Shown here piece by piece: positions 23,895-32,368 of a DNA stretch of 64,000 nt (position 1 is the stretch's first letter; each line of letters begins with the position of its first letter). The notes below the pieces were generated by a model. It had not been told where the DNA came from. It saw nothing but the letters and a program-made list of their open reading frames with translations, and did no database searches. This DNA comes from Rahnella woolbedingensis (GTDB taxonomy: Bacteria > Pseudomonadota > Gammaproteobacteria > Enterobacterales > Enterobacteriaceae): NCBI RefSeq assembly GCF_003602095.1, contig NZ_RAHH01000002.1:1-64000 (forward strand). Reading direction: 5' to 3'. The translations under genes and the position numbers were made by a program.

Positions 23895-24872
23895 ATGACC
23901 GACACATTGAAACCTGCTGAGCTGAAAACTATTCTCCATTCGAAACGTTCAAATATATATTACCTGCAATATTGCCGCGTGTTGGTCAATGGCGGACGTG
24001 TCGAATATGTCACAGAAGAAGGGAAGTCGTCGCTTTACTGGAATATCCCGATAGCCAATACCACTGTTGTCATGCTCGGCACAGGGACGTCTGTGACGCA
24101 GGCGGCGATGCGTGAATTTGCGCGCGCGGGTGTGCTGGTCGGGTTCTGCGGGGGAGGCGGAACACCGCTTTATTCGGCGAATGAAGTTGAAGTGAATGTC
24201 TCCTGGCTGACATCGCAAAGTGAATACCGTCCGACGGAATATCTTCAGCAATGGGTCAGTTTCTGGTTCGACGAACAGAAAAGGCTGGCCGCGGCGGTGG
24301 CGTTTCAAAAGGTAAGAAGCCAGCAAATTCGTAAACATTGGCTACATGCCACGATGGACAAACAGGAGGAATTTCAACTCGATGTTTTCAAAGTGGAAGC
24401 GGTATTACAGCGGTTTGAGCAAAACCTGCCGCAGTGTCACAACATCAGCGAGCTGATGGCGCACGAAGCGGTGCTGACCAAGGGACTGTATAAACTGGCG
24501 GCCACGGCGGCCCGTTACGGTGACTTCACGCGGGCCAAACGCGGTGGCGGCGTGGACGTGGCGAACCGTTATCTCGACCACGGTAATTATCTGGCTTACG
24601 GACTGGCTGCCACCGCTGTCTGGGTTATCGGTCTGCCACATGGGCTGGCAGTTATGCATGGTAAAACGCGGCGCGGCGGACTGGTGTTTGATGTCGCCGA
24701 TTTAATTAAAGATGCCCTGATCCTGCCCCAGGCTTTTATTGCCGCAATGAACGGCGAAGATGAACAGGAATTTCGTCAGCGTTGTTTAACTAATATCCAG
24801 CGTGCGGATGCGCTCGATATTATGATCGAAACGGTGCAAAACGTCGCACAAACAATAAGCCAGCAAGTATGA
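23895..24872 (+). CDS. cas1: CRISPR integrase Cas1 (type I-F)
   Basis: Metal-dependent integrase that inserts new spacers together with Cas2-3. The 325-residue protein has an N-terminal beta domain with LHSKRSNIYYLQYCRVLV (residues 14-31). The helical catalytic domain has Glu191 in AHEAVLTKGLYK, His255 in AVMHGKTRRGGL and Asp269 in VFDVADLIKD, the E-H-D metal triad. AAAGGA lies upstream of the ATG. It is translationally coupled to cas2-3 by an ATGA overlap. The 190 bp between the array and this gene is AT-rich and probably carries its promoter. Confidence 0.97.
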   Translation: MTDTLKPAELKTILHSKRSNIYYLQYCRVLVNGGRVEYVTEEGKSSLYWNIPIANTTVVMLGTGTSVTQAAMREFARAGVLVGFCGGGGTPLYSANEVEVNVSWLTSQSEYRPTEYLQQWVSFWFDEQKRLAAAVAFQKVRSQQIRKHWLHATMDKQEEFQLDVFKVEAVLQRFEQNLPQCHNISELMAHEAVLTKGLYKLAATAARYGDFTRAKRGGGVDVANRYLDHGNYLAYGLAATAVWVIGLPHGLAVMHGKTRRGGLVFDVADLIKDALILPQAFIAAMNGEDEQEFRQRCLTNIQRADALDIMIETVQNVAQTISQQV

Positions 24873-27800
24873 ATATATTACTGGTCTCGGAATGCAGCAA
24901 AAAAGCGCTGACCGAAACTCGGCGTATTGTCGATCAGTTTGCAGAACGCAAGGGAGAACGGACGTGGCAAACGGCGATAACCCTCGAAGGGCTGAATACA
25001 TTAAGAAGAATACTCAGGAAAACTGCACGCAGAAATACCGCCGTGGCCTGTCACTGGATCAAATCAAATAATCAGACAGAAGTGCTTTGGATTGTCGGTA
25101 ATATTCGCAAGTTTAATTACAAAGGTTCTGTGCCCACCCATTCTACACAAAGGGATATTTTAAAATCGGGCAGCGAAAACACCTTTCACAGTATCAGTAC
25201 TATTGGATTGCTGGCTGCAATCGGCGGGCTATTTCATGATTTCGGCAAGGCCAGTAAGTTATTCCAGAATAAACTTAAAGGGCAGGGGAAAAGCTTCGAA
25301 CCCTACCGGCATGAGTGGATTTCTGTTCGTTTATTTCAGGCGTTTGTCGGCCAGCAAACGGATGAGCAGTGGCTGACCTCATTGCAGAATGTCAGCGCCG
25401 AGGATGAAAAGGTCATGATACAAAATCTGGCCAGCAATAATGTCAGTCACAGTCATAACAGTCCGCTTGAAGGTTTACCGCCCGTTGCCCGGCTGGTAGC
25501 CTGGTTAATTGTTTCTCATCATCGCCTGCCAGTTTATCCGCGACAAAACGACAATTATAACAACCCGCCACAGCTGTCTGAGATTGAGCACTGGCAGGAT
25601 CAACAATTCGCGCCGTGCTGGAATTCCACCAACATGGATGCACCCTGGACATCCCGTGAACAGCTTGCTGTCTGGCAGTTCGTGCACGGCACGCCAGTGC
25701 AGAGCGCAACATGGCGCGGTAAAGCGCAAAAATTCGCTAACCGTGCCCTGCAATTACCGTTATTTACCTCACCATTTGTGACTGCACAACAAAGGTTTAC
25801 CCGTCATCTCGCCCGTCTAGTGCTGATGCTTTCCGACCATCTGTATTCCTCACTGGAAGCCACTGAGGGCTGGCAGGACCCGGATTTTCCGGCCATTGCC
25901 AATACTGACAAAAAGAGCGGTAAACCCAAACAGCATCTTGATGAACACAATATTGGTGTCTGCCAGACTGCGTGGCTGCTGGCGCGAAGTCTGCCATATT
26001 TGCGTGAAACACTACCCGCTATCTCACGGCACAAAGGATTTAAAAAACGCGCTCAGCAGGAGAAATTTCACTGGCAGGATAAAGCATTCGACCTGGCCTG
26101 CGGACTACGGGAAAACACCCGGCAGCACGGATTTTTTGGCGTCAATATGGCCTCGACCGGTTGCGGTAAAACGCTGGCGAATGCGCGGATCATGTACGGT
26201 CTGAGCGATGAAAAACTGGGCTGCCGTTTCTCGGTCGCGCTCGGGCTGCGTACGCTGACCCTGCAAACCGGTGATGCGCTGAGTGAAAAACTGCATCTCG
26301 ATCCCGAAGACCTGGCTGTACTGATAGGTTCTCAGGCCGTGCAACAACTGCATCAGCTCAGTCACGATGACCGGCAGGTTAAGAATACCGGTAGCCAGTC
26401 GGCCGACGACCTTTTTGCTGAACATCAGTATGTGCGATACGAAGGAACCCTGGACACCGGCCGGTTGGGGCAATGGCTCAAAGGCAAAGACGCGCTGCTG
26501 AAACTGCTGAGCGCGCCAGTTCTGGTGACGACGATAGACCATCTGATCCCCGCCTGTGAAAGCCTGCGCGGCGGACATCAGATTGCCCCGATGCTCAGGT
26601 TACTGACTTCTGATCTGGTTCTCGACGAACCCGATGATTTCGACATGGCTGATTTGCCCGCGCTTTGCCGGTTAGTGAACTGGGCAGGAATGCTGGGTTC
26701 GCGGGTTTTACTTTCTTCGGCGACGCTCGCACCGGCGCTGGTTCAGGCATTGTTCAGTGCTTATGTCGCAGGGCGTAATGATTATCAGCAAGCCAACGGC
26801 CAGCCAGGTTTACCGGTGAATGTATGCTGCGCGTGGTTTGACGAATTCCATGTATCAGAAAGCCAGCACATGAGCGGGAAATCTTTCGGCACACAACATC
26901 GGGAGTTTGTGGTAAAGCGGGTGCCTTTATTGCGAAAGGCCAAACCGTTGCGTCAGGCTGTTCTGGTCACGGTGACGCCGGAAACCGCACGCGAGCATGA
27001 CGTACTCAATGCGGTTTCTGCCTGCGTTCATCAGTCACTGCTTGAACTGCACCATGCTCATCACAAAGGCAAAAAGCTGACAGTCGGTCTCATCCGTATG
27101 GCGAATATCGATCCGCTGGTCGCAGTGTCGCAACGCCTTATGACAATGCCGTCTCCGGCAAACATACAAATCCATTATTGCGTTTATCACAGCCAGTATC
27201 CGCTGGCGATGCGGGCACACATCGAAAATCGTCTGGATGCCATGCTGACGCGCAATGATGAAAAGGCAATCTGGCAAGTCGATGAGGTCCGGCGTGCTTT
27301 CGCCGAGTATCCTGAAAAACACCATATCTTTGTTGTGCTCGCCACTTCAGTTGCCGAAATTGGTCGCGATCATGACTATGACTGGGCTATTGCTGAGCCG
27401 AGCTCAATGCGGTCGCTTATCCAGCTTGCCGGACGTGTGCAGCGCCATCGTCAGTCAGCCCCACAAATGCCCAATGTTCATATCCTGCATAAAAATGCCA
27501 AAGCACTGAAAAAGGTGACGCCAGCCTATTGCAAACCGGGCTTTGAAAGCAGAGTTAATCTGCTCAGCAGCCACGATTTGCACGATTTACTCCGTCCGGA
27601 AGAGTATGGCGTCCTCAATGCTATTCCCCGAATACAGGAGCGAGAAACGCCGGATCCGCAGATGAATCTGACCGATATGGAACACGGGCGTTTATGGCCG
27701 GAATTACTTGGACGCAAGCCGTGCGGGGAAAATTATGCCGCGCGCTGGTGGCGCGATCGTGCCGACTGGTGCGGTGAATTACAGCAGCGCACGCCATTCC

Positions 27801-28117
27801 GACAGTCCGCACCAGACAAGCAATATTACCTCTGGCTGGATGAAGAGGGCGAAGAGCCGCGTTTTCGACAACCAGACGAAGGAATTGAAGGCTGGAAAGA
27901 CAGCGGGGGATTTAAAGCCATAACACCAATCTGTGCGCAAGGCGTCAGCCCGTGGATGGAGATGAACTGCGAAACTCTCTATCAGCGGCTTGCCGACGAT
28001 TTCGGCTGGGAGCTCCAACGTGTCAGTAAAACATTTGGGGAAATCTGCTTACCTGAAGACGAAAACAAACGATGGCACTGGCATGAGGCGTTAGGGGTGT
28101 TTGGTGCACTCGACTGA
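24869..28117 (+). CDS. cas3f: Cas2-Cas3 fusion nuclease-helicase (type I-F)
   Basis: Effector nuclease recruited by the Csy complex and also the Cas2 partner for adaptation. The 1082-residue protein has an N-terminal Cas2 domain (about residues 1-95) and an HD nuclease domain with His123-Asp124 in GLFHDFGKASKLF. A superfamily 2 helicase follows with Walker A STGCGKT near residue 428, the DEAD-type box VLDEPDDF near 583 and motif III SSATL near 615. A helicase C domain with QLAGRVQRHRQ near 850 completes it. All key motifs are intact. It is coupled to cas1 and followed by the 356-bp gap that holds the mini-CRISPR element. Confidence 0.97.
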   Translation: MNILLVSECSKKALTETRRIVDQFAERKGERTWQTAITLEGLNTLRRILRKTARRNTAVACHWIKSNNQTEVLWIVGNIRKFNYKGSVPTHSTQRDILKSGSENTFHSISTIGLLAAIGGLFHDFGKASKLFQNKLKGQGKSFEPYRHEWISVRLFQAFVGQQTDEQWLTSLQNVSAEDEKVMIQNLASNNVSHSHNSPLEGLPPVARLVAWLIVSHHRLPVYPRQNDNYNNPPQLSEIEHWQDQQFAPCWNSTNMDAPWTSREQLAVWQFVHGTPVQSATWRGKAQKFANRALQLPLFTSPFVTAQQRFTRHLARLVLMLSDHLYSSLEATEGWQDPDFPAIANTDKKSGKPKQHLDEHNIGVCQTAWLLARSLPYLRETLPAISRHKGFKKRAQQEKFHWQDKAFDLACGLRENTRQHGFFGVNMASTGCGKTLANARIMYGLSDEKLGCRFSVALGLRTLTLQTGDALSEKLHLDPEDLAVLIGSQAVQQLHQLSHDDRQVKNTGSQSADDLFAEHQYVRYEGTLDTGRLGQWLKGKDALLKLLSAPVLVTTIDHLIPACESLRGGHQIAPMLRLLTSDLVLDEPDDFDMADLPALCRLVNWAGMLGSRVLLSSATLAPALVQALFSAYVAGRNDYQQANGQPGLPVNVCCAWFDEFHVSESQHMSGKSFGTQHREFVVKRVPLLRKAKPLRQAVLVTVTPETAREHDVLNAVSACVHQSLLELHHAHHKGKKLTVGLIRMANIDPLVAVSQRLMTMPSPANIQIHYCVYHSQYPLAMRAHIENRLDAMLTRNDEKAIWQVDEVRRAFAEYPEKHHIFVVLATSVAEIGRDHDYDWAIAEPSSMRSLIQLAGRVQRHRQSAPQMPNVHILHKNAKALKKVTPAYCKPGFESRVNLLSSHDLHDLLRPEEYGVLNAIPRIQERETPDPQMNLTDMEHGRLWPELLGRKPCGENYAARWWRDRADWCGELQQRTPFRQSAPDKQYYLWLDEEGEEPRFRQPDEGIEGWKDSGGFKAITPICAQGVSPWMEMNCETLYQRLADDFGWELQRVSKTFGEICLPEDENKRWHWHEALGVFGALD

Positions 28118-28124
28118 GTGCACC
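28103..28124. terminator. Perfect stem-loop at the 3' end of cas2-3
   Basis: GGTGCACTC and GAGTGCACC form a 9-bp perfect stem with a 4-nt loop, overlapping the cas2-3 stop codon. There is no T-run on either strand. It could end or stabilise the cas1-cas2-3 transcript, or bound the 3' end of the antisense-strand mini-CRISPR RNA. Confidence 0.5.
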
Positions 28125-28125
28125 G

Positions 28126-28187
28126 CTGCCTGTGCGGCAGATATGTTACTTATGTAATTTTCTAAGCTGCCTGAAGCGGCAGTTTTA
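28126..28187 (-). ncRNA. Mini-CRISPR guide RNA (CreR/CreA-like) upstream of csy1
   Basis: Read on the minus strand, a first repeat-like unit (28187-28159) has a CTGCC/GGCAG hairpin with a 6-nt loop, followed by CTTAGAAA, identical to the 8-nt 5' handle of I-F crRNAs. An 18-nt spacer follows (28158-28141, beginning ATTACATAAGT). Then comes a second hairpin CTGCC-GCACA-GGCAG (28140-28126) with the normal 5-nt loop but no conserved handle after it. A possible -10 box, TAATAT, lies just upstream of the first unit. The spacer is too short for an immunity crRNA. Its first 11 nt match 28241-28231 behind a CC PAM. This is the form described for Cascade-guided autoregulatory RNAs; expression is inferred. 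Confidence 0.75.
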
Positions 28188-28230
28188 AGATATTACCATT
28201 ACAGTGAATAAAATATCTGAAAAATTTATA

Positions 28231-28243
28231 ACTTATGTAATGG
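28231..28243 (-). promoter_or_regulatory. Target site of the mini-CRISPR guide (PAM + 11-nt seed)
   Basis: On the minus strand, CC (28243-28242) is followed by ATTACATAAGT (28241-28231), identical to spacer positions 1-11; over 18 nt, 15 match. CC immediately 5' of the protospacer is the established I-F PAM. Short seed-only pairing would allow Csy binding without full R-loop formation or Cas3 cutting. The guide's own locus has the handle sequence instead of the PAM, so it would not target itself. Confidence 0.75.
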
Positions 28244-28271
28244 TTGCAATAAAATTCATTGAGTGTAAATT
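28244..28271 (+). promoter_or_regulatory. Candidate promoter of the csy1 transcript
   Basis: TTGCAA (28244-28249) and TAAATT (28266-28271), spaced 16 bp, each match four of six sigma70 consensus bases. The guide target ends at the upstream edge of the -35 element, so a bound Csy complex would cover or abut this promoter. The exact start site is not visible from sequence. Confidence 0.45.
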
Positions 28272-28272
28272 C

Positions 28273-28293
28273 CCCCCTACAATTCTTAGGGGG
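28273..28293 (+). other. Stem-loop covering the ribosome site of the small ORF
   Basis: CCCCCTA (28273-28279) pairs with TAGGGGG (28287-28293). The right arm is the purine-rich ribosome-binding sequence of the ORF at 28300, so the stem would hide it in the mRNA if transcription starts upstream of it. Confidence 0.55.
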
Positions 28294-28299
28294 ATACTG

Positions 28300-28446
28300 A
28301 TGAGCAAAAGCCAAAAGTTACTGATAGGACTTAGTCTGTTTCTAATTTTGATGTTGTTCTCACCCAGAGCAGAAGGGGGAGCAAACGGCATACGGTGGTT
28401 ATCTAAAATCACTAACTTTTCTGATAAACCCCCTACAGGTATTTGA
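28300..28446 (+). CDS. Small hydrophobic protein between guide target and csy1
   Basis: A 48-residue ORF starting at the ATG 28300, six bases after AGGGG. An upstream in-frame GTG at 28204 has no ribosome site. Residues 7-20 form one hydrophobic segment (LLIGLSLFLILMLF), followed by a polar tail ending PPTGI. It uses many codons that are rare in enterobacteria (two ATA, CTA, AGA, two GGA, CGG, two CCC). It lies between the mini-CRISPR target and csy1 and ends 27 bp before csy1. It may be a small membrane toxin of a CreTA-type module, or a leader peptide of the csy operon. I recognise no family. Confidence 0.5.
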   Translation: MSKSQKLLIGLSLFLILMLFSPRAEGGANGIRWLSKITNFSDKPPTGI

Positions 28447-28473
28447 TAGAAGCAGTGGGGAAAGGAGTCTTCA

Positions 28474-29811
28474 ATGGAAACTAATTCCTTAAAAAGATTT
28501 ATAGAGAAATACATTCACGAACGCTGCCAGCTCAAACTTGAGCCCTTTGATAAAGCGACTGACAAGCAACTTTCCGCTGCCAGTGCGGAAGAGAAAGCCG
28601 GGCTTGAGTTGAAATTGTTTGAAGAACGCCGTTCGCTGGAAATGAAATATGATGTCCGCACCTGGCTGACCGATGCCGCCGCGCGCGCGGGGCAAATCAG
28701 CCTGGTAACGCATGCGGTGAAGTATTTTCATGGCGATGCCAAGGGCAGCAGTATTTACAGCGCGGTGAAAAGCCATGAGGCGGCGTATCTTTCAACGACA
28801 ACGTTACATTCCCCTTCCATAGATGCTGTCGGAAATTCAGCGGCGCTTGATGTCGCAAAACTCCTTCAGACTGAACACGAAGGTGACTCTCTGCTTGCCA
28901 GCCTCAAACGCGGTGATTTCTCGGCGCTGGCGGCATTAGCCGAAAATGAAGCACAACTCGCTCAGTGGATGAGCGGGTTTATGCAGGCACTGTCGGATAA
29001 AAGCCTCTCGACACATCAGTTTGCCAAACAGCTCTATTTTCCGGTTTCAGATACAGGTGATTATCATCTTCTCAGTCCGCTCTATTCTTCTTCACTGGCG
29101 CATGCTTTATATCAGCGCATCAGCCATTCCCGTTACAGCGAAGCCTCAGTAGCAGCCCGTAAAGCCCGACGCGAAGGGCTCTGGCATCCCGAAGCCGTAC
29201 AGTATTTCCCTGACCTCGCGGTACAGAATATGGGAGGCACCAAGCCGCAAAATATCTCCTATCTGAACAGCACGCGTGGCGGCAAAAATCACCTGCTGCG
29301 ATGTGCGCCGCCGCAGTGGCAGCAATCCCTTAAGCCGCCTGTTGCCCATAAAACCTTTCTGACGGCGGTTTCTTCCAAAGTCACCCGTGTCGTGACTGAT
29401 CTGCGTCGTTATTTGCACAGCGTTTATAACCTCGAAAACACCATGGAAATCCGCCAGCAACGCGCCGAATATGTAGATGAACTGATCGGCATGATTTTCA
29501 GTTACGCCGCTGAAATCCAGTCGCTGACAACGCTTCAGGGCTGGAGCCTGGATGAAGATTGCCTGCTTAAAACAGCGCACCAGCTTTGGCTCGACCCGTT
29601 GCGTCAACATACCGATCCTGATTTTAAACTCCACCGCGAAAGGGGGGAGTGGATCAGTGAGATTGCTGAGGATTTTGCCCACTGGCTTAACACCCGTCTG
29701 AATAAGGACGAAAAACTGAATATGGGCGCAGTCGAATTTCGTGACTGGTCAGTGTTAATGCGCAGACGTCTGCGGGAATTTGATGCGGCTCAGCAGGAGA
29801 ACTGGCAATGA
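28474..29811 (+). CDS. csy1: Csy complex subunit Csy1 (Cas8f)
   Basis: Large subunit of the I-F surveillance complex, which recognises the PAM and, with Csy2, holds the crRNA 5' handle. The 445-residue protein is close to the family length (about 430). Visible family blocks are the N-terminal FIEKYIHERCQLKL, GGTKPQNISYLNSTRGGKNHLLRCAPP near residue 250 (quoted in part as GGTKPQNISYLN) and RRRLREFDAAQ at the C terminus. AAAGGAG precedes the ATG. It overlaps csy2 as ATGA. Confidence 0.95.
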   Translation: METNSLKRFIEKYIHERCQLKLEPFDKATDKQLSAASAEEKAGLELKLFEERRSLEMKYDVRTWLTDAAARAGQISLVTHAVKYFHGDAKGSSIYSAVKSHEAAYLSTTTLHSPSIDAVGNSAALDVAKLLQTEHEGDSLLASLKRGDFSALAALAENEAQLAQWMSGFMQALSDKSLSTHQFAKQLYFPVSDTGDYHLLSPLYSSSLAHALYQRISHSRYSEASVAARKARREGLWHPEAVQYFPDLAVQNMGGTKPQNISYLNSTRGGKNHLLRCAPPQWQQSLKPPVAHKTFLTAVSSKVTRVVTDLRRYLHSVYNLENTMEIRQQRAEYVDELIGMIFSYAAEIQSLTTLQGWSLDEDCLLKTAHQLWLDPLRQHTDPDFKLHRERGEWISEIAEDFAHWLNTRLNKDEKLNMGAVEFRDWSVLMRRRLREFDAAQQENWQ

Positions 29812-30761
29812 GTTATCTGATTGTTCTGCCCCATATTCAGGTCGAAAACGCTAATGCGATTTCCGGCCTGACTTACGGTTTTCCGGCGATAACCCACTTT
29901 TTGGGATTCACACATGCGCTTTCACGACAGATTCAGCAAAGCCATGGGCTGAGATTCACCGGCTGCGGTGTGGTGAGCCATCAGCATCAGATTCAGGCCT
30001 ACCAGGCTAATGATCGCGGCGACCATTATTTTGCGCAGACGCGTAACCCGCTGACCAAAGAAGCGAAAACCGCGCCTTTTAATGAAGAAGGCCGGATGCA
30101 CATGACTGTTACGCTGTTCATAGAGTGTGAAGGCAGTCTTGCACATGGAGATGCGGGAGCCAGAGATCTGGAAAAACTTCTTCAGTCGCTGTGTGTTACC
30201 CAACGTCTGGCGGGCGGCACGGTGATTTCGATGAAACCCGTTCGGGTCAGGGCGTTACCCCAAAATACAGATGAACTTGCAGATGTCACCCGCCGCGAAA
30301 TGTATCGCGCGTTGCCGGGTTTCGCGCTGATTGACCGCTCTGAACTGCTGGTGCAGCACTTCGCTGAGCGACAGGCGCAGGATCCGCAGACGGAAATGAT
30401 CGACGCCTGGCTGGATTTCGCCACGATTTCCTACCGGGCAATTCAGCCAGAAGGCGGCACCGTTGAATGGCAATACCAGCCAAAACCTGTGAAAGGCTAT
30501 CTGGTACCGCTGATGGTAGGATTCACTCCGATCTCGCCGTTATATGCCGCAGGTGAAGTGGCAAGGACCCGTGATACCACGTCGCCTTTCCGTTTTGTCG
30601 AGGCTACTTATGGCGTTGGCGAATGGCGCAGCCCGCACCGCGTCAACGATATTCATCAGCTCATCTGGCGTTACCCCAGCAATCCCGGAAATTACCTCTG
30701 TAGCCACACTATACCGCTGCAGGAAGCCGACTTAACTGAACAAGAACACTCAGATTTCTAA
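29808..30761 (+). CDS. csy2: Csy complex subunit Csy2 (Cas5f)
   Basis: Pairs with Csy1 at the 5' end of the crRNA. The 317-residue RAMP-fold protein has the N-terminal strand YLIVLPHIQVENANAISGLTYGFPAITHFLGF (quoted in part as NANAISGLTYGFPA) and a central HMTVTLFIECEG block. The C-terminal half has VPLMVGFTPISPLY near residue 230. It overlaps csy1 by 4 bp and lies 22 bp before csy3. Confidence 0.95.
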   Translation: MSYLIVLPHIQVENANAISGLTYGFPAITHFLGFTHALSRQIQQSHGLRFTGCGVVSHQHQIQAYQANDRGDHYFAQTRNPLTKEAKTAPFNEEGRMHMTVTLFIECEGSLAHGDAGARDLEKLLQSLCVTQRLAGGTVISMKPVRVRALPQNTDELADVTRREMYRALPGFALIDRSELLVQHFAERQAQDPQTEMIDAWLDFATISYRAIQPEGGTVEWQYQPKPVKGYLVPLMVGFTPISPLYAAGEVARTRDTTSPFRFVEATYGVGEWRSPHRVNDIHQLIWRYPSNPGNYLCSHTIPLQEADLTEQEHSDF

Positions 30762-30783
30762 TCATTGAAATAAGGAAAGTACA

Positions 30784-31803
30784 ATGACAAAAACGACTGT
30801 TACGACGGCCAGCGTTCTGGCTTTTGAACGCAAACTGGCGAATTCCGATGCGCAGATGTTTGCCGGTGACTGGCATGACTGCAACGAACCGGCAAAATGG
30901 ACGCCGGTTGAAGTCAAAGAAAAGGCCGTCCGTGGCACTATCTCTAACCGGATGAAGAATGGAATAGCCACCGATTCGGGAAAACTGGATGCTGAAATCC
31001 AGAAGCCTAATCTCCAGCGAGTGGATGTCGCCGCGCTGCCCTTTGATGCTGATACGCTGAAACTCCGTTTTACCTTGCGCGTGTTGGGTAACCTTTCTTC
31101 GCCATCAGTGTGCAACGATCAGGATTATCAGGCAGCGCTGGCCGCAGTCATTGACGGTTATCGTCAGGAACATGGCTTCAGCACGCTGGCTGCGCGATAT
31201 GCAGAAAACCTCGCCAACGGGCGCTTTCTCTGGCGTAACCGCATCGGCGCAGAAGGCATCGCCGTGCACGTCACGCACAATAATCACTGCTGGATATTTG
31301 AGGCGGACGGATACAATCTGCGTGAGTTCAGCAAACCTGCGGGCGACCTGGCTGCGCTGGCCGCGGTGATTGAAGAAGGGCTGAGTGGCAATGCTTCGGT
31401 ATTTCTTAGCGTGGAAGCCTTTGCGCGACTCGGCGCGGGTCAGGAAGTTTTCCCGTCGCAGGAACTGGTTCTGGACTCAAGCCGCGACAGTAAAAAAAGT
31501 AAAATCCTCTATCAGACCGGCGGCGTCGCGGCATTACATTCGCAGAAAATTGGCAATGCGCTGCGCACGGTTGACGACTGGTATCCGCAGGCATCAGAGT
31601 TTGAACTCGGACCTATCGCCGTCGAGCCTTATGGTTCGGTGACCAGTAAAGGCAGAGCGTATCGCCAGCCAGGGCAAAAAGTGGATTTCTACACTTTGCT
31701 GGATAACTGGGTGACGAAAGACAAAAAGCCGGATGCCGGACAGCAACATTACGTGATGGCGACGCTTATACGCGGCGGCGTATTTGGTGCAAAAGGCGAG
31801 TAA
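30784..31803 (+). CDS. csy3: Csy complex backbone subunit Csy3 (Cas7f)
   Basis: Six copies form the crRNA-binding backbone. The 339-residue protein (P. aeruginosa Csy3 is 342) begins [20 protein letters not shown] and has [23 protein letters not shown] (quoted in part as [13 protein letters not shown]) near residue 145. VFPSQELVL lies near residue 220, and the C terminus has [26 protein letters not shown] lies upstream of the ATG. Confidence 0.96.
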   Translation: MTKTTVTTASVLAFERKLANSDAQMFAGDWHDCNEPAKWTPVEVKEKAVRGTISNRMKNGIATDSGKLDAEIQKPNLQRVDVAALPFDADTLKLRFTLRVLGNLSSPSVCNDQDYQAALAAVIDGYRQEHGFSTLAARYAENLANGRFLWRNRIGAEGIAVHVTHNNHCWIFEADGYNLREFSKPAGDLAALAAVIEEGLSGNASVFLSVEAFARLGAGQEVFPSQELVLDSSRDSKKSKILYQTGGVAALHSQKIGNALRTVDDWYPQASEFELGPIAVEPYGSVTSKGRAYRQPGQKVDFYTLLDNWVTKDKKPDAGQQHYVMATLIRGGVFGAKGE

Positions 31804-31812
31804 GGGGCAAGC

Positions 31813-32367
31813 ATGGAAAGTTACCAGGAAATCCGCATTCTTCCCAATCTTGAATTTGATACTGAACTGCTGATGGCCGCGTTGTTTGCTAAATTACATC
31901 GTGCGCTGGGCCAGCATGCAGCAGGGAAAATTGGCGTGAGCTTTCCGCATTACGCCCGCAAGCCAGGTGATGTCATTCGCCTGCACAGTACCGCGGCTGC
32001 GCTGAACGCTTTTAGCCAGACGTCATGGCTAAAAGGTCTGAATGACTATGTTGATATCAGCGAAATACGTAATGTTCCGGCAGGTGCGAAACATTGCTGT
32101 TTCAGCCGGGTACAGGTCAAAAGCAGCGCGGAAAGGCTGCGCAGACGCTCAGTTAAAAAAGGCTGGTTAAGCGAAGCAGAAGCGCTCGAACGCATCCCTG
32201 ACAGCAAATCACAAACGACAGCACTGCCGTTTATTAAGGTAAAAAGTCTGTCCACCGGCGAGGCATTCCGATTGTTTATCCGGCGCGGAGCGTTGCAAGT
32301 TGATCCTGCAGGAGGAGAATTTGGTGCATATGGATTAAGCGCAGTGGCGACAGTGCCGTGGTTCTAG
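31813..32367 (+). CDS. csy4: CRISPR RNA endonuclease Csy4 (Cas6f)
   Basis: Cuts the repeat hairpin after its last G and stays bound to the 3' end of the crRNA. The 184-residue protein has the catalytic His29 in LFAKLHRAL, the same position as in P. aeruginosa. The arginine-rich helix includes SSAERLRRRSVKKGW near residue 107, and the C terminus has the family ending YGLSAVATVPWF. It is the last gene of the csy operon; the right direct repeat starts one base after its stop codon. Confidence 0.96.
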   Translation: MESYQEIRILPNLEFDTELLMAALFAKLHRALGQHAAGKIGVSFPHYARKPGDVIRLHSTAAALNAFSQTSWLKGLNDYVDISEIRNVPAGAKHCCFSRVQVKSSAERLRRRSVKKGWLSEAEALERIPDSKSQTTALPFIKVKSLSTGEAFRLFIRRGALQVDPAGGEFGAYGLSAVATVPWF

Positions 32368-32368
32368 C

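Noticed and set aside
28204-28299. In-frame GTG extension giving an 80-residue form of the small ORF before csy1
   Set aside because: No ribosome site precedes the GTG, and the extension would run through the guide target and the candidate promoter. The ATG at 28300 has a good site.
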